Source: Astropecten irregularis
Taxonomy: Eukaryota; Echinodermata; Asteroidea; Paxillosida; Astropectinidae
Length of the DNA: 64,000 bases
Assembly: GCA_963971285.1 (NCBI GenBank)
Contig: OZ020256.1
Coordinates: 6,140,501 to 6,204,500, forward strand
Direction of reading: 5' to 3'
Part shown: piece after piece, positions 1-11,762 of the stretch
How the letters are laid out: each line of letters starts with the position of its first letter
Position numbering within the stretch: the stretch's first letter is position 1
The notes under the pieces: generated by a model
What the model was told of the DNA's origin: nothing
Database searches by the model: none
The model's input: the letters and a program-made list of their open reading frames with translations, nothing else
Translations under genes and position numbers: made by a program

Positions 1-14
1 TGTTCCTTGGTTCT

Positions 15-430
15 TAAAAGCCTACATTGAAGAAATTTGTTAAACATTTCAGGGTTAAAATTCAATTTTCTTACGGACTTCTTGTAAACTTTAAAACAGA
101 CCGTCTGATCGCGTGAGGCCATTTTGTCTGGTCTGGTTAGTCTAGTGCCCAGACCCAACAGACCAAGAGTCCTCAAAATGTCAGAGTGGAAACCAGACTA
201 TTCTCGTCTGCGGCCGTCCGTGCGGCGGTGAAATGTTACAATCTTGGTTACCGTTTTTACCCCATAATTTCCCTCAAAAATCAAAGCCCTGCCCTCTTTC
301 CAAAAATTTAAGCTTGGTAATATAGAGGAGGAGACCAACAAAGTATATGTAGGTAAGTTACTTTTCAAATAGTAGTTTCCTTTCCTTTATAGTTTTAGGA
401 CCCGTTAACCCACAATCCCCTATATTTGTT
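15..430. repeat. Copy 1 of a dispersed ~430-bp block
   Basis: This block matches 22634-23090 in the same order and orientation, interrupted by small indels. Shared landmarks are an AAACATTTCAG / CAACATTTCAG start, TTTGTCTGGTCTGG, GTCTGCGGCCG, a long stretch around TACCCCATAATTTCCCTC, and an end at GGTAAGTT, which resembles a splice donor. By eye I judge it roughly 70-80% identical. No open frame is conserved, so this is a dispersed repeat or an old duplication of noncoding sequence. Confidence 0.75.
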
Positions 431-679
431 TAAAATTAATAATTAGATTGTTAGTGTCATTAATTTAGAAAAGGGGGATGATAAAAAGATAATTGTTTGA
501 AATGTGAAGTTTCACAGTTTTGAAGCTCAAATTATGTGATTGAAATGTAAAAAAACACACGCCACACATTCGAAGAGGTGTCTGGATATCAATTAGGTTC
601 GCTTTTGAAGAACTCAAAATGAAATATTTTACAAATAAGGCATGGCAGACATGAAATATAAAATGTTTGTAATATAGTG
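431..679. other. AT-rich sequence with no gene seen
   Basis: Nothing beyond AT-rich DNA is visible between the duplicated block and the first TTAA MITE. The reverse-strand open frame here has no recognisable protein features. Confidence 0.5.
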
Positions 680-1046
680 TTAAAGGTAGTATCATACTAC
701 TTTGGTAAGACACCAAAACAGAAATTTTCACAGATTTACCTTTAACTTTCAGGGTATGAAGATGGTGCTGGTAGAAACCTACCGTTAAAACGTTTCCGTC
801 TGAAATGGTGTATTTATCCAGAAATTAGTAAAACAACGGCCGAAAATCTTTTTGATCTTTTAAAAGATCAAAAATAAAAGAGAAAAGACTTAAGAAATCC
901 TGTGGCCGTTTTTCACAATTTTCTCAAAAAGTGGGCACCGTATGGGACTGAAATTTTCACAGATGACTGTGACTGTATCCTTCTTGATATTTTTGCCCAT
1001 GAATCTGTATTTCTTTGACAAAAACCAAAGTATGATACTACCTTTA
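680..1046 (-). mobile_element. TTAA-flanked MITE, subfamily A, copy 1
   Basis: The terminal inverted repeat is AGGTAGTATCATAC...GTATGATACTACCT, here with a small insertion in the left end. TTAA lies at the left boundary and TTTA at the right. The internal core (GGATAAATACACC-type sequence, then GATCTTTTAAAAGATC) is shared with six other copies in the window. A TTAA target site is typical of piggyBac-type transposition; the element has no coding capacity, so it would be non-autonomous. Confidence 0.85.
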
Positions 1047-2210
1047 GGCCCCCTAATCTTGCTAATATAAGCAGTTTTGTAACATCAACGTGTAGGTTCA
1101 AACTGGTTGACCTTTTCCACAAATCCAGTTTCCACTCCCTTCCCCCAAAACAACACAACAAAGAGTTTTAGGAAAAATCACTCAACAGTGGCTGTGACTA
1201 TGAAGTGAAGTGATCCTTACAAAATGAATGCTGAGCATGCATGGCACATCGTGTACTGACAACTGTATTCATAAAAAAACACAAATGTTCAGATTTTGTG
1301 CCTGCATAAATTCACTATTGAATACAAAATATTGATTAAATTTATATGAATCATAATATCCTGTATTGACTGAATTCATCAAAACAAAAACTGCCATCTG
1401 GCATCGCCATAAAGGGTATCAAGGCTGACACAACAGAATTTGCATATTATTGATAAAATCTGCTTAAGATTGGATTAGGGTCACAAACCACATGTAGATC
1501 TCCACTAGACAGTGTTTAGAATAAGAATTGAAATGTAATTTATATCCATGCATACATGTAACATGTGAACATGTGTGCTTGCAAATGACAAACTCATGTT
1601 TTATTTGTCAAAGTAATTTACATGTATGTCTGGTGAAAAAGTATGGCTATAGGTACACAAAAGAATAACATCAATTATATTGCATGGAATAATACATGTG
1701 CACATGCATGCAGACACACAATAGAATAAAATTAACTAGTTGTTTTGCGGTGTGTTGAATTCATTTTAATTCTTTTTGAATTATTAATTTGATAAATCTA
1801 CAATCAACTAACACAGGCCTCAAATTACAGCATTTTTAGGGCAAGGCCGTTTTGCCTTGGATGATGAAAATTCTAAAGGGACAACAAGGCAAAATCAAAA
1901 GGCACTACATGTAAGGGCAAATAGGACAACTTGAAGAAAAGGGCACAAAGGCCAGTCGTTGATGTTTGACTTGTTTCTGATAAGTGTTTATACCAACAAG
2001 AACATTAAATTAATAATGAACCATGCCTACAACAAACAAAATTTTAAAAGGAAAATTTGAATTTAGTAATGTCATGATCACTTTGGTCCTCACTCTTACT
2101 TTTTGTGCTGTTTAATAAAGGCAGCAAATAAAAAAATCTGAACATTTGTTGATTAAAAAAATTTGATATTTGATTACCGGAGATGCATTTTTAAAAGTTC
2201 CTGTTGTGAA
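1047..2210. other. AT-rich noncoding stretch
   Basis: I see no gene here. The stretch is rich in ACATGTA and CATGCATG strings and has an A/G-rich patch near 1840-1960 in which GGCAAG and GGGCAAA recur. No protein or RNA can be supported. Confidence 0.5.
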
Positions 2211-2538
2211 TTAAAGGTAATATCATACTTTGGTTTTTTGTCAAAGAAATACAGATTCATGGGCAAAAATATCAAGACATACAGTAACAGTCATCTGTGA
2301 AAATTTCAGTCCCATACGGTGCCCACTTATTGAGAAAATTTAGAAAAACAGCAACAAAAAAATATCAAAAAGATTTTCGGACATTGTTTTACTAATTTCT
2401 GGATAAATACACCATTTCCGGCGTAAACAATTTTAACGGTATGTTTCTACCTCCACCATCTTCATACCCTGTAAAAAAAAAAGAGTATATCTGTGAAAAT
2501 TTCTGTTTTGGTTTCTTACCAAAGTATGATACTACATG
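2211..2538 (+). mobile_element. TTAA-flanked MITE, subfamily A, copy 2
   Basis: This copy is inverted relative to copy 1. TTAA at 2211 is followed by AGGTAATATCATAC, and the far end reads GTATGATACTAC before diverging. The central GATCTTTTAAAAGATC palindrome is partly deleted, so the copy is shorter than its relatives. Confidence 0.8.
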
Positions 2539-2954
2539 TACTCACTGTCTTACAGTTTTGATAATGAGAGACATCCTAATATGCATAAAAGCAATCTGCA
2601 TCTAAAAATGTCTTATTTGGCCAGAGATATTTTGTCAAATTACTTGTTCACGGGGCATTTCATCCAAGAGCTTGTTGTCATGGAAACGGAACTTATATGA
2701 GTCATTGTAAAACCGTTTCCATGCAATTTTTGTCTGAATATGAACAGATGATGTAATTGCAAGACAGAGATTGAGTTACCTATGCTGCATGACTGCATGA
2801 GGCCAAGGTCTGGTATGAATTTATACAGCAACCCATCCTATATGGATTGTCTGTAAATTTGTAACAGACGAAATTGTCGACTTTAAAGCTGTGGTTTTTT
2901 TTCGGTAAAGTTCTAAACTGATGTATTCAAGTACAAGAAATGTTTAAATTTATA

Positions 2955-3025
2955 AATTTACTGGTTCGAATCCTGCTTCAGTAAATATTTTTTGTTCACC
3001 TTTCAATGACTTAAAAATCCAGTCT
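2955..3025 (+). mobile_element. Fragment of tRNA-derived SINE (B-box and tail)
   Basis: GGTTCGAATCCTGC is a Pol III B-box. It is followed by a TTTGTTCACCTTTCAATGAC-type tail like the one behind the complete tRNA-like head at 3264. The A-box half is missing. Confidence 0.55.
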
Positions 3026-3263
3026 GTTTCCCTTGTGGTTATTTGATGATTATATTAATTAAAAAGCCGTATCCTCTTTGAGTGATCCCCCATGTGCCGT
3101 TGACTGTTTCTCAAGTTGCAGCATTGCTGCGAGTATCAATAAAATGATTCCTGTGATCATGGTGATATACATGTAGCAGTGCGTACAGTATGTGTGTGGT
3201 ATCATTGCTTCTGACTGCCAAACGAACAAAGATAATTGATTATTAGGGTCACCACCAACGTAG

Positions 3264-3380
3264 GGCTGGATAGCTCAGTTGGTAGAGCATCTGTATGTTA
3301 TTCAGGAGGTCGCTGGTACGAATCCCGCTCCAGTCCATTGTTCTTTGTTCACCCTTCATTTAATGACTTTCAAATTTATA
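3264..3380 (+). mobile_element. tRNA-headed SINE (tRNA-Asn-like head, GTT anticodon)
   Basis: Positions 3264-3338 fold as a tRNA. The acceptor stem GGCTGGA pairs with TCCAGTC, the D-arm is GCTC...GAGC, the anticodon loop is ATGTTAT (GTT), the variable loop is AGGTC, and the T-arm GCTGG/CCCGC has one mismatch. The T-loop reads TACGAAT instead of TTCGAAT. A tail related to the fragment at 2955 follows. The mismatches and the shared tail favour a SINE over a functional tRNA-Asn gene, which cannot be fully excluded. Confidence 0.6.
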
Positions 3381-3765
3381 GGGGCCTAAATTGTTTGGAG
3401 TCATTGCCATGACTTTTAGATGTTTCTGGTCATTGCTAAATAGTGTTTTCTGGGTTCAAATAAATTACAATTGATTACAGGGGGTACTGTTTCTGGTATG
3501 TACATTTGTTGCATGTGTTTATTATCTTTTTAATTGGAAACGTGATCTTTAAAGAAAAAGGAAATGAGTTGGTAGGCTGTATTTGGCTGACTGAGTAAGC
3601 TGACACTAGTGCTGGGCTTTTTTTAATTCCAGAAGTGCCAATTAGAGCAAGTCTGTTGTTCTCAATTGGTATTTTTAATTTGCACGCTCATGTGTTTCTG
3701 ATCCTCCCCTGCAAGGTTGTTTGTCTATGCTGCTGCTTAATAACTGCCACATTGTCTCTCTGCAG

Positions 3766-4056
3766 GCCGTAAATTCCTGACCCCAGAGTTGGAATGTTAG
3801 GAAAGGAGAGGTGAGGCACCAACCGCAGCCAAGTACCGACCTCTGGCACAACGTGTGCACATTCATGCTGGCTCAGATGGGGTCGTGAAGTTTAAAGGGA
3901 GTTTGTGAGCAACGGAATTTGGAAGACTTTCTCATCGGGACATGAGAGGGATATTGTGGTTATTGGACAAACAAGCAGGGCACAGAAATCCTATTCTATT
4001 CCCGGGAACCAGTACTAGACGACAGAGCAGCTGAGAATCACTGCAATTGAATGACA
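3766..4056 (+). other. Possible untranslated exon (weak)
   Basis: A good acceptor (a T/C tract ending CTCTCTGCAG) precedes 3766, and CAG|GTGCGT follows 4056. Sequence between is relatively GC-rich with no long frame. It could be a 5' untranslated exon of the mucin-like gene at 11.6 kb, or chance. Confidence 0.2.
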
Positions 4057-4372
4057 GGTGCGTCTATTCATGGAAGCTTGAAAGATTAATATTCTTTTTT
4101 TGTGTTGACACATGTTTTTTTAAGGGAAAAGATTGCGATATAATCTGATAGCTGACTGTATCATGTAAATCAATCATGCTAGTATACATGTCTTGCCGAG
4201 ATTGCATTGCTTGCATTTTTAATGCAGACATAATATACTTTTCATCTCCATTTATTTTTGAACTACAAGATGTGTGTATGTATGTACATATGTACAATGT
4301 ACGTGTTCACCACAACCACTGTGCTAAATTCACCACTGTGCTGACACTCATTACATCAGTACACATGTAACT

Positions 4373-4892
4373 TAAGCCCCTTTCACACCGGGGCTATGTA
4401 CTTACGTAGAGTTGCATAGTGTTGCGTATCGTGTATGCCGAAATAAGACTGCGTACTCAAGGTGGGCCCACGTAGATATGCGTAGTGCAACTGCGTATGG
4501 TTGCGTACCCTGTGCAGAAGCACCGCGTACCCACCAGTACCACTACCAGAATAATATAATTGCTGTACAGGCGCGCAGGATTGCGCATAACAGACGTAGG
4601 GTAGCGCACTATTGCGTAGGCATGGTGTACAGTACTTAGCATAGACTTGTGTAAAAACTGCGTACATCCGGTGTCCAATGCTCTACACCAAGAGTACTCG
4701 AAAAAATTAAACATGTTTAATTTTTTGCGTAGATGTCGCGTACTCCTGCGTACTCGGCGTATTGTTACGTAAGCCAGCATTTAATGTACATGTAGACTAG
4801 CGTAGGAACAATGTAGGAACAGCGTAGGGCAGCGAAGTCGTTACGCAATGCTACACAACTGTACGTAAGTCCTGGTGTGAAAGGGGCTTTAG
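4373..4892. mobile_element. Foldback element with AAGCCCCTTTCACACC ends and TGCGTA-rich interior
   Basis: The left end reads TTAAGCCCCTTTCACACC and the right end GGTGTGAAAGGGGCTTTA, so the arms are inverted and nearly perfect. The interior is crowded with TGCGTA/TACGCA-type strings in both orientations, which also produces several meaningless overlapping open frames. At ~520 bp it is MITE-sized. Confidence 0.85.
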
Positions 4893-5743
4893 CCATGAAT
4901 GGAGACCGATCCATGGCTTCATTTAAACTGAGTGATTGATTTAAGTACAGTGTTTACTAAAATATATATCAGATGATGCACTCATCAGTCCTACTCGTTA
5001 CTCGTTAGTGTCTGGAGCAGTTGCTGATTACCCGGTAACCGGCCGGAATCTAGCAAAGATTCCCACGAGCTTCCTCATTTCCATACAATCTATCACCAGA
5101 TGTTTATGGAGATTGGGATTCAACAATTTCCAGTTCATTGTTGGGTGACAATGAATCAGACTATATTGATTGCATTACCATCTGTTTAATCTGCATACAT
5201 ATGTATGCACTGTATGCAATTGTGCTGTGTGTAACATTGTAACACGTAGCCTAGTCTTTGACTCATGAATGTGGATGTTGTGTTCCCGTGTCTGAATCAT
5301 ACACAAATACATATGTACACAATCAGTTATTTTTTATGCCAACTGTAACTGGAACCTTTAAATTGATCCCAATGGGTGATTTTGTTATTTAAAACAGTCT
5401 GCAATTCTTATTGGAGACATAAGTCAGTTCAAACTTGATGTACATGTACATCATTCATGTACATGTACATGTACATGTACATGTACATGTATACTGACTG
5501 ACTTCACAAGCTGACAAGGTGCAGAGGTTCTGTAGTATTGCAGTATTCTGCAGTACGTGTTCATTCCTTTTTTGCCAAGGACACAATTATGCTCATACCT
5601 TACTTTAATACTGAATAATGTTTTTGATACGATCTATATTCAGTTTGGGGGGAATACATTTTATTCAGTCCCACACCAGGAAAAATGTTAATTCTGCTAT
5701 TAGTTGCTATAGTTTGTAAGATTTGATCATCCTTTGACAATTG
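4893..5743. other. Noncoding, with an ACATGT microsatellite
   Basis: No gene seen. Positions 5452-5492 are repeated ACATGT units, followed by ordinary AT-rich sequence. Confidence 0.6.
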
Positions 5744-6425
5744 TCTGGAGGTGGATCAAGATTGCAGGATCAGATTCTGAGCACACTGTGATCCATACAT
5801 GTAGGCTGGAGGTGGATCAAGATTGCAGGATCAGATCCTGATCACACTGTGATCCATACATGTAGGCTGGAGGTGGATCAAGATTGCAGGATCAGATCCT
5901 GATCACACTGTGATCCATAGGCTGGAGGTGGATCAAGATTGCAGGATCAAATCCTGATCACACTGTGATCCTAGGCATAAGGCTGGAGGTGGATCAAGAT
6001 TCACCGGATCAGACCCTGATCGCACTTTGACCCTAGTCAGGAGGGGATCAAGATTGCAGGATGAGATCCTGATCACAATGTGATCCTAGTCGGGAGGGGA
6101 TCAACTTCAAGACTGATCAAATCCTGATCACACTTTAATCCTAGGCTGGAGGTGGATCAAGATTGCAGGATCAGATCCTCCTGATCACGCTTTGATCCTA
6201 GTCGGGAGGGGATTAAGATTGCAGGATCAGATCCTGATCACACTGTGATCCATAGGCTGGAGGTGGATCAAGATTGCAGGATCAGACCCTAATCTCACTG
6301 TGATCCTAGGCTGGAGGTGGATCAAGAATTTGCAGGATCAGATCCTGATCACACTGTGATCCTGGGCTGGTGTTGGATCTAAATTGCAGGATTAGAACCT
6401 TATAATCACACTGTGTTCAGAGTTC
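5744..6425. repeat. GATC-rich tandem repeat, ~54-61-bp unit, about 12 copies
   Basis: The unit begins GGCTGGAGGTGGATCAAG, continues through a GGATCAGATCCTGATC segment and ends CACTGTGATCC. Some units carry an extra ATACATGTA. Units differ by substitutions and small indels, and the array decays at both edges. Each unit contains four or more GATC sites and an imperfect inverted repeat (GGATCAGATCC). Confidence 0.9.
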
Positions 6426-7181
6426 AGACACTAGTCGTTGCAGTGCCTTGACTTAATCACAATTAAAGTTCTGCTTACAATCCTGCCCTTTTAAATACTG
6501 GTAGATCTACAGGTTTATGTACATTAATCACATCATATTATTAATGTTCTTTAGTCTTTACTATTACTGTATGTACACACAACATACATGTGTGTACAGT
6601 GTACATTGAACAGTGTGCATGAATGTCTTGCCATTCAAAGGGCAGCAATCGTTTATTTTGTCCAGACACATTTTTTCTCATAGAAAATGCACACATACAT
6701 ATATTGTATTTACAGTATTCACATAAATATTGGTTTTTTGGGTGTGCATGCAATGCTCGTTATATTCTTAATTTATTTTTAGGATTGACAAATCAATAGA
6801 TCTGAATGATTCATCGGGCCCACAATGAATCCGCACCCACACAACTGTACATTCGATGAAATCATTGCCTAATTGCTCGCCAGCAGCGTGCAGCAAGCAT
6901 GCTTTAGTGCCTACAGTACACAGACATGATGTCACTGATTACATCAATTCATGTAGCTGCCAAATTTACATCACATGTAAATTAGTTTGCATATGAGTCG
7001 TATATTACTTGTACTGTACATGGACAGTATAAATTTACTCTGTTCATCGTACATCCCTGTGTCGTTTTTTGCTCTGTAAATAATTTAATTTTTGTAAAAT
7101 TAATATGAATTGCATTTGATATATTATGTACTCTTGACTTCACACAATTGAAGCACTGTATATCATTGTACATTGAGTGTC
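6426..7181. other. AT-rich noncoding stretch
   Basis: Many TGTACA and CACACATACAT strings; nothing gene-like is supported. Confidence 0.5.
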
Positions 7182-7554
7182 TTTATATCATACTTTGGTT
7201 TTTGTCAAAGAAATACAGATTCATGGGCAAAAATATCAAGGAAGATACTGTAAAAGTAATCAGTAAAAATTTCAGTCCCATACAGTGCCCCCTTTTTGAG
7301 AAAACAGTGAAAAACGGCCACAGTATTTCTTAAGTCTTTTCTCTTTTATTTTTGATCTTTTAAAAGAACAGATTTTCGGCCGTTGTTTTACTAATTTCTG
7401 GATAAATACACCATTTCAGGCGGAAACATTTTAACGGTATGTTTCTACCACCACCGTCTTCATACCCTGTAAGTTACATGTATACGTAAATCTGTGAAGA
7501 TGTCTGTTTTGGTTTCTTACCAAAGTACATGTTTGAACTATGATACTACCTTTA
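7182..7554 (+). mobile_element. TTAA-flanked MITE, subfamily A, copy 3
   Basis: The orientation is that of copy 2. The right end GATACTACCTTTAA is intact; the left end is slightly truncated. It contains GATCTTTTAAAAGA and the AATTTCTGGATAAATACACC core. The frame across it is repeat-derived and not a gene. Confidence 0.85.
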
Positions 7555-7824
7555 AAAACAAAAACAGGAGGAACATCAAAATAACCAACAGGAAATCATT
7601 GAGATGCCCCTTTATGGTACATGTATTTGAAATGCAAATAATATGTACTGGTTTTATTGCCTAAAAAGAGTAGTTTGATTTACAGGACTTGAGTCACCTT
7701 GAGCTGTGCAGTCTCTAGAGTGCAATTACCAAATATTTATCCATGCACACTGTTTGTTACCTGTACTTGTACAATGTACATGGGCTCTGTTTACAAAAGG
7801 TAATTTGGAAACATATACCAAAGT

Positions 7825-7935
7825 GGGGCTAGGTGGCTCAACTGGTACTTTTGGTAGAGCATTGGTATGGTGACCTTAAACAGTTATGCGTTGAAGGAAT
7901 TTTTCTCTCCCTGAAATGACTGAAAGTTGATCAGG
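7825..7935 (+). mobile_element. Diverged tRNA-like SINE
   Basis: GGCTAGGTGGCTCAACTGG...GGTAGAGCA resembles a tRNA D-arm/A-box with a short insertion. A recognisable T-arm is lost. The tail includes CTCCCTGAAATGAC, comparable to the SINE at 3264. Confidence 0.4.
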
Positions 7936-8714
7936 TCAGTTCCCCTATGATGAATTATTTGAGATATTTTGAATACTGAAGGGGGCCTACACCTTTGTTT
8001 GTTTCTGGCTGTACATGTTTATTATATCCATACACAAACTTGTATTTTATATACAGTGTACACCTTTTGGTGTACAGATGATATATTTAAACATGTTGAT
8101 GTCATTTGTTTTGTTTGTTTTGCAAAGGGATGTGGCTTGCCAATTGTGTGAATTAGCAAAAACACAACTTCCTGCAAAAATATTTGTGCATATATATTCA
8201 AATTGTGATTGTACAAATGTCAATTGTTTTTTCATGCTTTGTTTCTTCTTGTTTTCCAAGTAAGTGATCCCACATTGTGGGTTAAAACAAAGTGACTTGA
8301 ATCTGAATTGTTCTTTCCATTTGTCAAATTTTAGGTTGAAATTCATTTCAAGGTTAGGGCCTACAAATGATACAGTTGATACACACTGTGATGTAGGCCT
8401 ATATGTAGGCCGTAACATGTCACTTATGGGGAAATTTGAAAACAAATCTGAATATTGTGTACATAAAAAATTGAAGCAAAAGTTGCTTATTTTGTCTGTG
8501 ATTCTTCTACTGTACAAGTTTGTGAATTTAAATTGACATTTAAAGGAAATAGAAAGCATTATTGATAAGAAACTGAAACAGTAAAAGTGAAGACTTTATA
8601 GCCTGCATGTACATGTACCACCATATTAAATAACTGTTCACCTACTAGTGCCTGCTCATTGTGCTAAATTGCTCATTGTATAAATTCAACTGATGAATTG
8701 TTTTCATAATTCAG

Positions 8715-9655
8715 ACTGAAGTATTGTGGTTCTCGTCACGTTTTAAAGACTCAGGTCTTCGGGATATAAATTCCGAAGTGCGAGTGGGAGATTCTTGTAT
8801 CCTATCCTCAAAAACATTACGTGATCTCGGGGTGATAATAGATTCTGTTGGAACCATGAATGCCCATATATCTAGTGTGTGTAAGACAGCGTCTCATTCT
8901 CTTTGGCGAATTGGTAAACTTAGACCACTTCTGAATCAATCTAATACAGAGAAATTAATTCATGCGTTTGTTACTTCCAGATTAGATTATTGTAACAGCC
9001 TATTTTATGGTTTATATGGTTACCAGTTTAAAAAACTACAACATATTCAGAATGCTGCAGCTCGACTAGTCATCAGGAAAAGGTTAGATCGGCACGTAGA
9101 TATGACACCTTTCCTCAGGGAATTACATTGGCTTCCAGTTGAAGGGCGGGTTGAATTCAAAATTATCTGTATTGTTTTTAAACTTATTCACCAAAGCGAG
9201 ACAGCACCACATTATCTTAAGGACTTGATATCAATTCATCATTCCCAATTTAACACAAGAGGTAGCGAGGGGGTAAAACTATATCATCCGAGGGTTCGTC
9301 CTGCGCCCACCAAGGCCTATGGTGACCGGGCATTTTATATTTATGCACCCATTGTGTGGAATAGGTTGCCTGGGAAGTTAAGGAATATCACTATGTATTA
9401 CAATTTTAAATCTACACTAAAAACGTTTCTTTTTAAAAGATATTTTTCATAAATTTGACCTCATTTTATGCTTCATTTTTCTTAGTTTTAAAGTGGTGGT
9501 ATTTAAATAGTTTTAACAGTAATAATAATAATTGTAATTCATGTGGTAAAGTAGTTTGTAGATTTGTAATTTTAGTAGTGTTTTAAATGTTTTTAATTGT
9601 AAAGCGTTTTGAGATTTTAATGTAAAGCGCTATAAAAAATAAATTATTATTATTA
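8715..9655 (+). mobile_element. 5'-truncated L2/CR1-type LINE, 3' end
   Basis: This is a non-LTR retrotransposon 3' fragment: the C-terminal part of a reverse transcriptase ORF followed by a short 3' UTR. It ends in GTAAAGCGCTATAAAAAATAA plus TTATTATTATT, the usual 3' tail style of L2/CR1 elements. The endonuclease and the catalytic reverse-transcriptase core are absent, as expected for 5' truncation during target-primed insertion. Confidence 0.85.
8724..9452 (+). pseudogene. Reverse transcriptase C-terminal fragment (LINE ORF2)
   Basis: This is an open frame of 242 residues with no internal stop. It contains the block order seen after the catalytic core in L2/CR1/Jockey-like ORF2 proteins: LGVIIDS near residue 36, a SRLDYCNSL motif near 85, LQHIQNAAARLV near 105, LHWLPV near 133, then APHYLKDLI near 160. 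The FADD catalytic box and the endonuclease are missing, so it cannot act as a polymerase. The open frame suggests recent insertion or low decay. The first residue is not a true start, because the frame simply enters from the truncated 5' end. Confidence 0.85.
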
Positions 9656-9659
9656 TAAT

Positions 9660-10723
9660 TCATCTGATGCATCCATTTACATGTATATGGGAATCCTCAT
9701 TTATCATCAAAGGTCACTGTGACTGTGAACATACATGTATGGGTCACAGTGGTCGATAGACGATTCCACCACGATTTCATGAAGTACTATTGATATTAAT
9801 CTGAAATTGTAAATCAATTTCAATTTCTAAGCAAAGTGTGATAACACAATACAAATCATTACCTACTGTACATCATGTATGTCCATGTAAGGTAATATTG
9901 ACAATTTGTAAGTTGAGATTAATCTCAGTGTTTGGTGAAATTGATCCAGCTGACCTCTTATTGTTTAACCATGGAGCTAGGAAGAGCATGGAGGAAGAAA
10001 TATTTCTTCCTCCATGGGAAGAGAGACCAGCATGTAGAAAGCACAGTAGCTATATCATGGGGCTCTAGGGTTGCACACAGGTGACTCTCATTGACCTTGT
10101 GCAGGGCAAGATTGTGGCAAACCTTTGGGTTTATGTTTCAGCAAGGAGCCCCCCAGGGAGGTCAGCAGAGGTCAGGGAAAACCAGGCGTTGCCCAATAGT
10201 GTTGAAATACATACAGCTGTACAAGTACACACACCACAGCCAGACCTACATTGAGATGGTGTTGTTGACAAGGGTGGGTGGATTACACAGACTTCATCTA
10301 AATACACAGCTCAGTGGTTAGGAATGTTGCTTGGGATATTATGAGCATGTTTCCTGATAAGATGGGAGAATTAATACTTGTGTGAACTTTTGAGATGACC
10401 TGCTTGGTGAGTTTGGAATTTGGAATCGGTTCAGGGTTCTGCATTTTACAGAGTGAGTGATTTTGTATGGTATTGCCAGGACTGGAACTTCACAACAGAA
10501 CTTCACCACGAAGGAACTTTGCAAAGGCAGCGAAAGTGAATTTCTTTGGTGCCCCTTCAAATGGTCTAATAGAATGAACTTGTTAGTTTCTGTCATAGAA
10601 GTGCTCCTTGCAAAGGATGAATGAAGAATGAAGTTCCTGCCCTGAGATGTTTTTGTGTGGTCAAGATTCAATGTGTAAACTGTGTGTGTATTTCTGTCAG
10701 CACCATATTCATTCAGTTCTCTG
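9660..10723. other. Noncoding, with a perfect 30-nt palindrome
   Basis: No gene supported. At 9987-10016 lies a perfect palindrome with half-site CATGGAGGAAGAAAT, one of several CATGGAGGAA micro-hairpins in the window. Confidence 0.6.
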
Positions 10724-10866
10724 TAATAGCGCTTCGCACTTGCGCTAAAAATAGCACACTGGATCTCAGACAAACATTGCAAACATGCGTGGCCGTGGGC
10801 GTGCTTGTGTGCATGCACGAAGTTTGTCTGACTCGTGTGACGTCATTAGTGCGGAGCGCTATATTG
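10724..10866. mobile_element. Foldback with AATAGCGCTTCGCAC ends
   Basis: The left end AATAGCGCTTCGCAC is matched by GTGCGGAGCGCTATATT at the right. The interior carries GTGTGACGTCATTAG near the right end. The related element at 26300-26469 has the same layout. Confidence 0.75.
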
Positions 10867-11582
10867 TGAACTATCACATAATGTGCATTATTGAGCTACA
10901 CAGGGATGTGAAACTTCAGATTTTAAGCTGAATTCTGATTTTTGGGTTTAGATTTTAACTCAGAATTTCAGCTTTATTATACACCTACTCTGCACAAGTA
11001 TTAGGAACTTTTCAATTTCAGCTTAAATTCCTTAGAAAGATTTGGTGTTTTCAAATGTTGTTGTGTGTGGCCACTCACATCCCTGGCTACATGCATGACA
11101 CGTACATGTGTACAGTGTGTGCCTACATGTATTTCAACACTAACATATTTCTGCTGGTAGTTTCAGCATGCATGTGTATTAGGCGGTGTGCAATGTACAG
11201 AGTTGTTGACTGAATTTATGAGGTAACTTTATGTACATGTAGCTATGCATACACGTGTACTTACACCACGGATATGTACGGATCCAAAACATTTAATGAC
11301 TTGTATTACATGGCATTATTAAATTTCTGATGATAGCAGTTGTCATTTGAATGCAGTCATAACCTGTGCGCTCAATCAGCTCTGGCTCAGCATTGCTTTT
11401 TTGTACTCGAGTATACACGTGTACAACCTGAACCTCTTCAATTTAATGGAAAATGCTGTAGCCCGTACGTTGAAACTAATTTGTCTCGTGCAAATATTAA
11501 TTGTTTTCCTTGGATCCGGACCAATTTGGACTGTTTTGTTAAATACTTACAGTGGTATCATCCTTTCCTGTTCTCATTTCAG

Positions 11583-11635
11583 ATCGGAGGCTCCAGAATG
11601 TCGGAGAGATAGCCAAGCTTCTCCAAGACTGACAA
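11583..11635 (+). other. 5' UTR of mucin-like gene with a 4-codon upstream ORF
   Basis: A strong acceptor (TTTCCTGTTCTCATTTCAG) ends at 11582, so this is probably the second exon of the transcript. An upstream ATG at 11598 opens a frame that stops after four codons (11610-11612), before the main start at 11636. Confidence 0.5.
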
Positions 11636-11762
11636 ATGAAACCAGGAATGACATCCGTCATGAGTGGTAGACAGTGTATGCCAATCATGGATGTTACAGT
11701 CATTCTCCATATTGTGATCTGTCTCAGTGTCTGCTTCGTCCATTCCTGCTGTGCCACCAACG
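11636..11762 (+). CDS. Coding exon 1: signal peptide
   Basis: It starts at ATG 11636 (a second in-frame ATG lies at 11648). The hydrophobic core is VTVILHIVICLSVCFV, followed by HSCCATN, consistent with signal-peptidase cleavage. It ends in phase 1 at AACG|GTAATC. Confidence 0.75.

Noticed and set aside
913-1161. Frames at 913, 17385 and 54934 sharing a phrase such as SSVKISVPYGAHFLRK
   Set aside because: The similarity comes from the shared TTAA MITE, whose DNA is conserved regardless of frame. The frames break at the element ends.
3264-3338. Functional tRNA-Asn gene
   Set aside because: It folds well, but the T-loop is altered (TACGAAT), stems have mismatches, and the tail is shared with a nearby fragment, so a SINE head is more likely.
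4383-4780. Overlapping ~100-residue frames on both strands
   Set aside because: They lie within the TGCGTA-rich foldback and have the composition of a simple repeat.
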